Part shown: in pieces, positions 8,218 to 15,602 of the stretch
Numbering within the stretch: the first letter of the stretch is position 1
Layout: the number at the start of each line of letters is the position of its first letter
Origin: Hymenobacter pini
Lineage (GTDB): Bacteria > Bacteroidota > Bacteroidia > Cytophagales > Hymenobacteraceae
Length of the DNA: 64,000 bases
Direction of reading: 5' to 3'
NCBI RefSeq assembly: GCF_020421205.1
Contig: NZ_JAIZZH010000001.1
Coordinates: 124,001 to 188,000 of the forward strand
The notes under the pieces: model-generated
The model's input: the letters and a program-made list of their open reading frames with translations, nothing else
Database searches by the model: none
What the model was told of the DNA's origin: nothing
Position numbers and translations under genes: made by a program

Positions 8218-8568
8218 CTAGCTATTTAGGGGGTTGTCAATGCTGCAGCAAGGAGGGCAAGGCGGCAGGGCGGTAGCTATTTGGGAAGAAGAAGTGAGCG
8301 AAGAAGATTCCTCATCCATTACACCTCGGGCAGCTGTGGCTGTGCTGCTCAAAATGTCGTTGTCGTTAGAGTCGTACCCAACCAAAATCAGCTTGGGTGC
8401 CCCGTTGTCATCTAATCCGTAGTAAGCGCGTACGCCCACGCAGCCGGGCTGGGATAGAAGGTCATTCAGGATAGCGGCAGAGATGCAATGGCCCTTTACC
8501 CCGCCAGGGTTCTGGTTGCGGTAATTGCGCGTCCAGTCACTGGCCTGTTGCAGGTCGTTGTTTGTCAT
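8218..8568 (-). CDS. Small protein with CPPCC C-terminal motif, unknown function
   Basis: A 116-residue soluble-looking protein with no signal peptide. The N-terminal two thirds form a compact domain (SDWTRNYRNQNPGGVKGH, then QPGCVGVRAYYGLDDNGAP and LILVGYDSNDND). I recall similar sequences in other Bacteroidota but no assigned function. The tail is Ser-rich and then carries a cysteine cluster (ALPPCPPCCSID), giving four cysteines close to the end with possible metal or redox use. It is first in the AT-rich cassette, with the promoter TATATTTG 36 bp upstream, and is followed after 17 bp by the two paralogous membrane proteins. A soluble partner or ligand for them is a guess. Confidence 0.75.
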   Translation of the reverse strand: MTNNDLQQASDWTRNYRNQNPGGVKGHCISAAILNDLLSQPGCVGVRAYYGLDDNGAPKLILVGYDSNDNDILSSTATAARGVMDEESSSLTSSSQIATALPPCPPCCSIDNPLNS

Positions 8569-8603
8569 GGTGTGTTATAAGGAGAGTAAGGAACAGGAAG
8601 AAT

Positions 8604-8611
8604 CAAATATA
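8604..8611 (-). promoter_or_regulatory. -7 promoter element for the AT-rich cassette
   Basis: On the minus strand this reads TATATTTG, an exact TAnnTTTG match, placing the transcript start about 29 nt before the ATG at 8568. No clear TTTG -33 element is seen. Confidence 0.5.
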
Positions 8612-8649
8612 AAAAATAACCTATGCAGCACAGGGAATATTGCTAGTAT

Positions 8650-8874
8650 TTATTCCTCGGCGTACTCGTCGTCCTCATCTTCCAGGTTCTCAAATACCTG
8701 GTCGATGGCTGATTCGGCGGAACGGAGCTTCTGCTTGCACAGGCGTATTAGTTCGGCGGAGCGCTGCACGCGGGCCGTGAGGTCGTCCACGTCCACGGCA
8801 TCGGTTTCGAGGGCGCGCAGGATGGTTTCCAGCTCTTCGATGGCCTGGCGGTAGGTAAGATTCTGGGGCGACAT
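8650..8874 (-). CDS. xseB: Exodeoxyribonuclease VII small subunit
   Basis: A 74-residue XseB. The family signature is present: LTYRQAIEELETILRALE at residues 6-23, then a second helix with DDLTARVQRSAELIRLCKQK and an acidic tail (EDEDDEYAEE). Several copies bind one XseA to form exonuclease VII, which degrades single-stranded DNA from either end and works in mismatch repair and in processing of damaged DNA. It lies 20 bp after xseA on the same strand, the usual operon order. The start at 8872-8874 gives the canonical length; a longer in-frame reading upstream overlaps xseA and is unlikely. Confidence 0.93.
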   Translation of the reverse strand: MSPQNLTYRQAIEELETILRALETDAVDVDDLTARVQRSAELIRLCKQKLRSAESAIDQVFENLEDEDDEYAEE

Positions 8875-8894
8875 AGAACTAAACGGAAAGTCAG

Positions 8895-10379
8895 TTAAGG
8901 AAGGAAGAGGGGCATTTGGCCCCCAATGCGGGCCGGTACCACGGCATCGGGCAGGCGCAGGAGTACCTGTTGGCCCGGGCGTAACGGCCCGGTAAAGGGC
9001 TGGCCCTTGGCGGTGAGCAGGCGCACGGTGCCGGTAGTAGGGGCGGAATTCAGCTGGGCCAGTTGTAGCTCCTGGCGGTGCAGCAACCGTACGGCGGCCA
9101 GGTGGGTAGCGTGCTGCTGACAAAGCAGTTGCTCCCGCCGCCGCCGGTGCAGCCGCCGGAAGCGCCCGGCCAAAGTCCGGCCCCGCTGGCGCAGCTGTTG
9201 CTCCTGCTGCCGCAGGGTTTTGCGGGCGGTGCGGTGCAGCTGATGGCGGCGGCGCGTGAGCTGCTGCTCCTGCTGCCGCAGTTGGGCCCGGGGCGCGTTG
9301 GCGGCCAGCCGGATGCGCTGGTGCAGGGCGTTGCGGTGGTCCTGGAGCTGGTTTTGGGCCGCCAGGTTGGCCAGCCGGAGCAGGCGGCTGAGCTGCCCTG
9401 TTTCCTGCTGCACCCGGGCCTGGGCCAGCTCCCGAATACGGCTGCCGTAGCCTTCCAGGGCCGTTTCCAACCGGGCCAGCCGCTCAATCAGGAAAGCTGC
9501 TACGGCGGTGGGCGTTTTCAGAGAAAGGTGGGCCGTTAGGTCAACCACCGCCTCGTCCCGCTCGTGGCCGATGCCGGCCAGTACGGGCAGCGGAAACGCG
9601 CCCACGGTGGCCGCCAGCCCGTAGTCATCAAAGGCCAGCAAATCGGTTTTGGAGCCCCCGCCCCGGATGATGACCACCGCATCAAACTCCTGGCGGCGGG
9701 GCCGGATGGTATCCAGCGCCGCCCGAATGCTGGCCGGGGAGTCGTCGCCCTGCATTAGGGTCGGAAACAGCGTCAGGGCGAAATCATACGGGGCCTCGCG
9801 GAGCTGCTGCACAAAGTCCTGCCAGCCGGCGGCGGTAGGGGATGATATTACGGCTACCCGCTGCACGCCCAGCGGCAGCGTCAGGCGCTTTTGGCGTTCC
9901 AGCAGGTCCTGGGCCTGCAGCTTGCGCAGGGTTTCCAGCCGCTGCTTGGCCAGGTCGCCTATGGTGTAGGTAGGGTCGAGGGCCAGCACGTCCAGGCTCA
10001 GTCCGAACTGCTCGTGAAACTTCACCTGTACCCGTAGCATTAGTTTTAGGCCGGGGCGCAACGTGAGGCCGGTATGCTCCTCGAAAGCAGCGGCCAGCTG
10101 CTGGTAGCGCTGGCTCCAGATGGTAGCTCGAGCCTGGGCTTTCAGCTGGGCCCCGCGGCCGGTAGTGTGCTGGTCGGTGAGGGTAAGGTAGCAGTGGGCC
10201 CCTACGGTGCGGGGTAGGGTGAGGTCGGCCACTTCGGCTACCACCCAGTACGAATCGGCAAACCGCTCGCTCAAGGTCTGCCGCACCCGGGCCAGCAGCT
10301 CGCTCAGGGGCATAGCGGCCGGGGGTAGGTGTTTGGCAGGGGCAAGGCCCGGTTCGGGGCGACGGTTGTACAGCGGCAT
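8895..10379 (-). CDS. xseA: Exodeoxyribonuclease VII large subunit
   Basis: A 494-residue XseA. An OB-fold nucleic-acid-binding domain (LSELLARVRQTLSERFADSY, then AQARATIWSQRY) precedes the catalytic domain with VAVISSPTAAGWQDFVQQL, VVIIRGGGSKTDLLAFDD and GIGHERDEAVVDLTAHLSLK-type motifs. A long Gln/Arg/Leu-rich coiled coil follows (about residues 320-430), then a small beta-rich tail. The GC content is very high in the coiled-coil region. The start is uncertain: 10379 is used here, but 10313 (MPLSELLARV) also fits, and a TACCTTTA -7-like element lies only 8 bp before 10379, which would favour the shorter form. Confidence 0.93.
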   Translation of the reverse strand: MPLYNRRPEPGLAPAKHLPPAAMPLSELLARVRQTLSERFADSYWVVAEVADLTLPRTVGAHCYLTLTDQHTTGRGAQLKAQARATIWSQRYQQLAAAFEEHTGLTLRPGLKLMLRVQVKFHEQFGLSLDVLALDPTYTIGDLAKQRLETLRKLQAQDLLERQKRLTLPLGVQRVAVISSPTAAGWQDFVQQLREAPYDFALTLFPTLMQGDDSPASIRAALDTIRPRRQEFDAVVIIRGGGSKTDLLAFDDYGLAATVGAFPLPVLAGIGHERDEAVVDLTAHLSLKTPTAVAAFLIERLARLETALEGYGSRIRELAQARVQQETGQLSRLLRLANLAAQNQLQDHRNALHQRIRLAANAPRAQLRQQEQQLTRRRHQLHRTARKTLRQQEQQLRQRGRTLAGRFRRLHRRRREQLLCQQHATHLAAVRLLHRQELQLAQLNSAPTTGTVRLLTAKGQPFTGPLRPGQQVLLRLPDAVVPARIGGQMPLFLP

Positions 10380-10587
10380 TCTACTGGTAAAGGTACGAGG
10401 TGAGAAGGTGACGGCGACGCAGAAACGCAACGCTGCCTATGCATCTGCCCATCCCGGGATGCAACGGCTAACGGTGGAGTTTTGTCTTTGCGTTCCGCAA
10501 AGTCGGCCCGGGGGGCGGTATTTTCTTTTACCTTGCCTACCTGTTTGATTTCCCACCCTTCGAGCATCTCAACCTTTTCCTCCTAGT

Positions 10588-12702
10588 ATGAAGAACCGCA
10601 ACAGCCTCTCGCTGGCCGCTTTGGCCGCCGCTGGCCTGTCGTTGGCGGGCTGCGCCTCCAGCAAAACGGCCGCACCCACCACCGCCGCTACTACTACGCC
10701 GGCCGCTACCACGCCCGCCCCGGCTCCCGACCCCGCCGGTACCGGCCTGAACGTGGCCAACATCGATAAATCGGTGAACCCTTGCGACGACTTCTTCCAG
10801 TACGCCTCGGGCAACTGGCTGAAGAACAACCCGATTCCGGCCGCTGAAGTACGCTGGGGTGCATTCAACGAGCTGGCCGACAAGAACAACGCGGTAATGC
10901 GCCAGATTCTGGACGAGTCGGCGGCTAACACCTCGGCCGCCAAAGGCTCCAACGCCCAGAAAGTAGGCGACTACTACGCTTCGGCAATGGACTCGATGGC
11001 TATTGAAAAAGCTGGCCTAAAGTACCTGCAGCCCGAACTGGCCCGCATCAACGGTATCAAGGACCTGAAAGGCCTGCAAAACGAAATCGTACACGCGCAC
11101 AAAATCTCCACCGGCGTATTCTACTCTGATTACGTAGGGCAGGATGACAAGAAGAGCGACGAGTACGCCGTGAACCTGTACCAAGGCGGCCTGAGCTTGC
11201 CCGACCGGGACTACTACCTGAAGGATGATGCCCGCTCGAAAGGCATCCGGGCGGCCTACACCACCTACCTCACCAACACCTTCAAGATGCTGGGCGACAA
11301 CGAGGCCACGGCGGCTAAAAACGCCGCCGCCGTGCTGCGCCTGGAGACCCGCCTGGCCAAAGCCAGCAAGAGCCGTGTTGACCTGCGCGACCCCAACGCC
11401 AACTACAACAAGATGACGGTGGCCGAGGCCGGTAAGCAGTTCCCGAACCTGGATTTGCCTGGCACACTGCGCAAGATGAACCTGGGCTCGGCTAAAACGG
11501 TCATCGTAGGGCAGCCGGCTTTCTTCAAGGAAGTAAGCACCATGCTGAAGCAGGAGCCCATCGGCGACCTGAAAACCTACATGCGCTGGCACCTGGTGTC
11601 GTCCTTGACCTCGGCCCTGCCCAAGGCCTACGGCGACGAGTCGTTCAAATTTGCGCAGGTGCTGAGCGGGGCCAAGCAGCAGCAGCCCCGCTGGAAGCGC
11701 ATGCTCCGCGCCACCGACGGTGCGCTGGGCGAAGCTTTCGGCCAGGTGTACGTAGAGAAGGCCTTCACGCCGGCTACCAAGCAGAAGGCCATGGAAATGG
11801 TGAACAACATCAAGGAAGCTATGGGTGAGCACATCCAGAAGCTCGACTGGATGAGCGACGCTACCAAGGCCGAAGCCCAGAAGAAGCTGGCCGCCTTCAC
11901 CGTGAAAATTGGCTACCCCGATAAGTGGAAGGACTACTCGGCCCTGAACATCTCGCGCGAGTCGTACCTGAAAAACGTGCTGGCCGCCCGCGAGTGGGCT
12001 GCTAATGACAACGTGAGCAAGTTCGGCAAGCCCATCGACCGGCAGGAGTGGGGCATGACGCCGCCCACGGTAAATGCCTACTACAACCCGTCGATGAACG
12101 AAATTGTGTTCCCAGCCGGTATCATGCAGCCACCGTTCTTCGACCCCAACGCCGACGACGCGGTAAACTACGGCGGCATGGGCGCGGTAATTGGCCACGA
12201 AATAACCCACGGCTTCGATGACCAGGGCCGCCAGTACGACGCCCAGGGCAACCTGCGCGACTGGTGGACCAAGGAAGACGCCGCCAAGTTTGAGCAGCGC
12301 GCCGACATGGTAGGCAAGCAGTACTCGGCCTTCTCGCCGCTGGACTCGGTGTACGTGAACGGCAAGCTGACCATGGGCGAAAACCTGGCCGACTTCGGTG
12401 GCCTGGCCCTGGCCTACTCGGCCCTGGAAAAGCAGCTGGCCAAGCAGTACGGCAACTCGAACCGCCCCAAGTTTGATGGCTTTACGCCTGAGCAGCGCTT
12501 CTTCCTGGCCTGGGCCCAGGTGTGGCGTACCAACGCCCGCCCCGAGTACCTGCGCCAGCAGGTAATGACGGACCCCCACTCGCCGGCCCAGTACCGCACG
12601 GTGGGCCCCCTAATGAACATGCCCGAGTTCTTTGAGGCCTTCGGCTGCAAGGACGACGCCAAGATGGTGCGTGCTCAAGCTGACCGTGCCCGGGTGTGGT
12701 AA
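10588..12702 (+). CDS. pepO: M13-family zinc metallopeptidase lipoprotein (neprilysin/PepO-like)
   Basis: A 704-residue secreted endopeptidase. A lipoprotein signal ends in LSLAGC with the lipidated Cys22, then an Ala/Thr/Pro-rich linker (24-52). The M13 N-terminal domain begins at the NPCDDFFQYASGNWLKNN signature. The catalytic domain carries VIGHEITHGFDDQGRQYD with zinc ligands His537 and His541 and catalytic Glu538, plus the third ligand Glu598 in ENLADFGG and the NAYYNPSMNEIVFPAGIMQP substrate-binding stretch. It should degrade peptides at the outer membrane or in the periplasm. Monocistronic, with a strong terminator 28 bp after the stop. Confidence 0.96.
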   Translation: MKNRNSLSLAALAAAGLSLAGCASSKTAAPTTAATTTPAATTPAPAPDPAGTGLNVANIDKSVNPCDDFFQYASGNWLKNNPIPAAEVRWGAFNELADKNNAVMRQILDESAANTSAAKGSNAQKVGDYYASAMDSMAIEKAGLKYLQPELARINGIKDLKGLQNEIVHAHKISTGVFYSDYVGQDDKKSDEYAVNLYQGGLSLPDRDYYLKDDARSKGIRAAYTTYLTNTFKMLGDNEATAAKNAAAVLRLETRLAKASKSRVDLRDPNANYNKMTVAEAGKQFPNLDLPGTLRKMNLGSAKTVIVGQPAFFKEVSTMLKQEPIGDLKTYMRWHLVSSLTSALPKAYGDESFKFAQVLSGAKQQQPRWKRMLRATDGALGEAFGQVYVEKAFTPATKQKAMEMVNNIKEAMGEHIQKLDWMSDATKAEAQKKLAAFTVKIGYPDKWKDYSALNISRESYLKNVLAAREWAANDNVSKFGKPIDRQEWGMTPPTVNAYYNPSMNEIVFPAGIMQPPFFDPNADDAVNYGGMGAVIGHEITHGFDDQGRQYDAQGNLRDWWTKEDAAKFEQRADMVGKQYSAFSPLDSVYVNGKLTMGENLADFGGLALAYSALEKQLAKQYGNSNRPKFDGFTPEQRFFLAWAQVWRTNARPEYLRQQVMTDPHSPAQYRTVGPLMNMPEFFEAFGCKDDAKMVRAQADRARVW

Positions 12703-12729
12703 TGTGGTGAGTTATTCGCCTTTGTGCTG

Positions 12730-12764
12730 AAAAGCCGGCTCGCATCGTGCGGGCCGGCTTTTTT
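12730..12764 (+). terminator. Intrinsic terminator after the M13 peptidase gene
   Basis: Ten-bp stem AAAAGCCGGC (12730-12739) pairing with 12753-12762, 13-nt loop, followed by a T run. Confidence 0.85.
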
Positions 12765-12799
12765 GCGCGCTGTTGAGCCAGGGGTGCCTATCTTGCGGC

Positions 12800-13162
12800 A
12801 TGCTGAATTACGCCCGTATCCTTTGCTGCTCTCTGCTCATCACGCTGCTTACCGCTTGCCGCCCTTCGGTTGAGGAGCTGGTGCAGCAGCCCAAAGTGGG
12901 CGACGTGTACGTGGTGCAGTTCCAGCCCGCTGGCAGCGCCGAGCCGCATTACTTCCTGTACCAGGTAAAAGCGGTGCGCCCCGAAGCCGTGGAACTAGTT
13001 GCGGCCCAGCAGGAATCTCTAAAAGCGGACGTGGACGCCAGCCAGCCTGGATTTTTCTCGGATAAGGTGCTGACGTATACCCGCGCCGAAGCGCTGGCGC
13101 TGCTACAGGAACAACCCGGCGACATACAGCACAGCAAGCTGGTAGCCGTGAAACGCCAGTAG
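12800..13162 (+). CDS. Small lipoprotein, unknown function
   Basis: A 120-residue protein with a lipoprotein-type signal ending at Cys20 (ITLLTAC). The mature part has VGDVYVVQFQP and a beta-rich pattern, with KLVAVKRQ at the end. No named domain is recognised. ATG at 12800 is preferred over an in-frame ATG 27 bp earlier because it gives a clean signal peptide and lies clear of the preceding terminator. The stop codon TAG (13160-13162) lies inside the left arm of a large inverted repeat, so the repeat encodes the last residues. Confidence 0.75.
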   Translation: MLNYARILCCSLLITLLTACRPSVEELVQQPKVGDVYVVQFQPAGSAEPHYFLYQVKAVRPEAVELVAAQQESLKADVDASQPGFFSDKVLTYTRAEALALLQEQPGDIQHSKLVAVKRQ

Positions 13163-13269
13163 CGCGCAGCTCTGCTTCGCGCACGAGCAACAGGCGAGTT
13201 CCCACGCGCATGGTGCAATACCGGATACTCGCTTCGCTCGTGCGCGAAGCGGAGCTGCGCGCTACTGGC
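13155..13269. repeat. Long inverted repeat (34-bp arms) between convergent genes
   Basis: Arms 13155-13188 and 13236-13269 are complementary over 34 bp with one mismatch. A further GCGAGT/ACTCGC pair lies inside the loop (13194-13199 with 13227-13232). The arm core is GCGCGCAGCTCTGCTTCGCG. There is no T-tract, so this is larger than and different from a simple terminator. The 12-mer TAGCGCGCAGCT of the left arm recurs at 31415-31426, again exactly on a stop codon. Probably a dispersed REP-like element that also serves as the bidirectional terminator for the lipoprotein and cyclophilin genes. Confidence 0.8.
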
Positions 13270-13273
13270 ACAG

Positions 13274-14008
13274 CTATTTCAGTACTTTAATCTTGATGCC
13301 CACGTCTTCCACGGGCCAGTTGTCGGAGCCGACGGGCTCAGCGGCAATTTTGTCGATGACATCCAGGCCTTCGACTACTTCCCCGAACACGGTGTATTGC
13401 CCGTCGAGGCTGGGGACGCCACCTTGAGTGGCGTAGGTGCGCAGCTGCTCGGGGGTGAGGGTGCGGTAGGTGCTTACTTGGGCTTCGTAGGCCGGTACTT
13501 TCTTGCCCTGCACAATGTAGAAATCGTGGCTGGAGGAGAGCTTGTTCGGGTTCTGGTCGTCGTCGAAGCGGGCCATGCCTACGGCCCCGCGTTTGTGATA
13601 GTGCGAGGTGCGGATTTCGGGGGGCAGGTGGTAGCGGCTGAGCCGGATGGCCAGCTGCTCGGAGGTACCGCCCTGGATGGCAAAATCCTTCACCACGCGG
13701 TTAAATACGGTTTGGTCGAAGTATCCCTTGCGGCTCAGTAGCAGAAAGTTGGCAGTGTGGAGCGGCGTGTCCTCGTAGAGGCGGATGCGCATGTTGCCGT
13801 GGCGAGTTTGCAGCAGTACCTCGCGGCCGGGGTACTGGTGGCCGTACTCGGTAAGTAGCTGCACCACGTTGGAATCGGCCAGGGAGCGAAGGGCGGGGCC
13901 GGGGGCCTCGGGAGCTTTGGGCGTAGTGGCTGTAGCTTCGGGCTGGCGCTGGTTGCAGGCCAGCAGAAGCCCCAGCAGGGGCAGGCAGCGCAGGCTTGAC
14001 GAGAACAT
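13274..14008 (-). CDS. Cyclophilin-type peptidyl-prolyl isomerase, lipoprotein
   Basis: A 244-residue protein with a lipoprotein signal (LLGLLLAC, Cys18) and a Pro/Ala/Thr-rich linker. A cyclophilin domain follows from about residue 62 (EVLLQTRHGNMRIRLYEDTP, NFLLLSRKGYFDQTVFNRVV, FAIQGG). The active-site Arg in FNRV and the Gln in the FAIQGG block are present. A GQYTVFGEVVEGLDVIDKIA block closes the fold. It should catalyse proline isomerisation and assist folding in the periplasm or at the outer membrane. The insertion after FAIQGG (about 40 residues) is typical of Bacteroidota homologues. The stop is 4 bp from the long inverted repeat. Confidence 0.93.
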   Translation of the reverse strand: MFSSSLRCLPLLGLLLACNQRQPEATATTPKAPEAPGPALRSLADSNVVQLLTEYGHQYPGREVLLQTRHGNMRIRLYEDTPLHTANFLLLSRKGYFDQTVFNRVVKDFAIQGGTSEQLAIRLSRYHLPPEIRTSHYHKRGAVGMARFDDDQNPNKLSSSHDFYIVQGKKVPAYEAQVSTYRTLTPEQLRTYATQGGVPSLDGQYTVFGEVVEGLDVIDKIAAEPVGSDNWPVEDVGIKIKVLK

Positions 14009-14136
14009 AGATTGCAGGAAGAAAGGAAACGAAGCCGGAAACGGCCCAATGGGGTAGGCCGCCCCGCAAGATACGGTGCTTCAGTAGTTGACGATAAGGT
14101 CCACCCAGCCACTAAGCAGAATACCTGCTACCATGC

Positions 14137-14169
14137 AACGGCCCCGGTCAATACCTGACCGGGGCCGTT
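14137..14169. terminator. Intrinsic terminator, perfect 14-bp stem
   Basis: 14137-14150 pairs perfectly with 14156-14169 around a 5-nt loop. It lies downstream of the phospholipase C-like gene (minus strand) and upstream of the cyclophilin gene's start, so it serves the former. Confidence 0.8.
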
Positions 14170-14198
14170 ATGCTTTCAAAGTAGAGAATGGAAGGGCG

Positions 14199-15437
14199 CT
14201 ACCAGCCGGAGCCGGCCGGCGTATCCCAACCATCTGAAGCCGGCTTCTTTTTGGGCTTTGCCGGCTTGTCGACTTTCACCTTTTCCTTTTGGGAGGGGCC
14301 ATCAGCAGGCTTGCTCTTGATTTTTACTTTGGTAGTGCCAGCGGGCGGCGCGGGGGCACCGGCTACTGGGGCAGGTGCCGGTGTGGCTTCGGCATCGGCG
14401 GGCAGCGGGGCCATGTCGCGGGCGGCATTGATGAGGTCGGGGCGCTCCTCGGCTTTCACTTTCTGCATCGACAGTAGCAGGCCCTGCTCCAGCAGTTGGT
14501 TGTCCTTCCAGGCACCCATTTCCGACTTCAGCTTCTCCTCCTCTTCCTTGCTGGGTTTGCGCTTGAGCATCGCATCCAGATCGGGCGAACCGGCGTCCTT
14601 CCAGGCTGTCATCCACATAGAAGCCACTAGGGTAGGGGCCAGCTTCAGGCGGAAAGCTACCTGGCCGCCCACTTTCTCGTGGTAGGAGTCGGCAAAGGCA
14701 TCAGAGTAGGCGCGACGGGTTTTGCCATATTTGTGGCTGAATACGTACTTGGTTTCGGGCGTATACTTGCGGGTTACCTCTTCTTCCTTATCGAAAGTGT
14801 CGCCCAGGAAGCCGTACGATTCCTGAATTACCTGCCAGATGTCCTTCAGCGGATCTTTCTCGTAGCGGCCCGACTCGTTATCCAGCTTGTACTTGCCAAT
14901 GTGGCGTTCGGGCAGCTTGCTTTCCCACAGGGCATGAATGCCTTCCTGCTTGGTAAGCTGGCCGTCGTAGTTTTCGGTGGTGTGCAGGGGCACGTAGGCG
15001 TCGGCCACGTAATGGCCAAGGTCGGCCGAGAGGGCCAGGATAGCCGTGGTATCTTTTTCGCGGAATGCCTTGGTGAGTTTCTCCTTGGTTTCAATGACGG
15101 CCCAGGGCAAGGTGCCGTACTTGCGCAGGGTATCAGCGGTGTATTTGGCTACGGCCTTCTCCCACATTTTGGGCATCAGGCCGAAGGGGTCGTCGCCGTA
15201 GTGGTCAATATCAATAAAGTGCTTGCTGGCCTCGGCGGGGTCCTGGTCCCGGCGCTCATCGGCGGCCGTGCTCAGCTTCACCAGTTTGGCCATGTTGCGG
15301 TAGTAATAGCCGCGCATGGGAGCGGGTAGGGAATACACGGCCAGCTGCGTGATGGTGCGGTGACCGAAAAAGCCCCAACCCGGCGACAACACCGGGCACA
15401 ACAGCACGATAAAAAGGGTGAGTAGTAGTTTTTTCAT
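14199..15437 (-). CDS. Zinc-dependent phospholipase C / S1-P1 nuclease-like secreted protein
   Basis: A 412-residue secreted protein. After a signal peptide (MKKLLLTLFIVLLCPVLSPG) the mature chain would start with Trp21 (WGFFGHRTI). In this superfamily the N-terminal Trp and nearby His bind the trinuclear zinc centre, and the remaining ligands are visible in SKHFIDIDHYGDD and LGHYVADAYVPLHTTENYDG. The reaction could be phosphodiester cleavage of phospholipid or nucleic acid; sequence alone does not decide. The C-terminal 70 residues are Pro/Ala/Lys-rich low complexity, probably a surface or cell-wall-proximal tail. ATG at 15437 is used because upstream in-frame codons encode no plausible leader. 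Confidence 0.85.
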   Translation of the reverse strand: MKKLLLTLFIVLLCPVLSPGWGFFGHRTITQLAVYSLPAPMRGYYYRNMAKLVKLSTAADERRDQDPAEASKHFIDIDHYGDDPFGLMPKMWEKAVAKYTADTLRKYGTLPWAVIETKEKLTKAFREKDTTAILALSADLGHYVADAYVPLHTTENYDGQLTKQEGIHALWESKLPERHIGKYKLDNESGRYEKDPLKDIWQVIQESYGFLGDTFDKEEEVTRKYTPETKYVFSHKYGKTRRAYSDAFADSYHEKVGGQVAFRLKLAPTLVASMWMTAWKDAGSPDLDAMLKRKPSKEEEEKLKSEMGAWKDNQLLEQGLLLSMQKVKAEERPDLINAARDMAPLPADAEATPAPAPVAGAPAPPAGTTKVKIKSKPADGPSQKEKVKVDKPAKPKKKPASDGWDTPAGSGW

Positions 15438-15602
15438 GACGCAAGCCAAACGGGTAACGGGCGAAGAACGAAGGTACGATATGAGGACTTGACGTGCTGA
15501 TTTTTTGCGGGTTGTCGGCCTATGGTCGGCCTGTGAGCAGCCCCTGCTTCGCCCTACACCTTTGAAACCCGTATCATTGAGCCCCACCTGCCCAGCCCAC
15601 CC

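Noticed and set aside
11017..12579. Long open reading frame antisense to the M13 peptidase gene
   Set aside because: It mirrors the high-GC coding strand and has no recognisable domain; the sense gene has the full M13 motifs.
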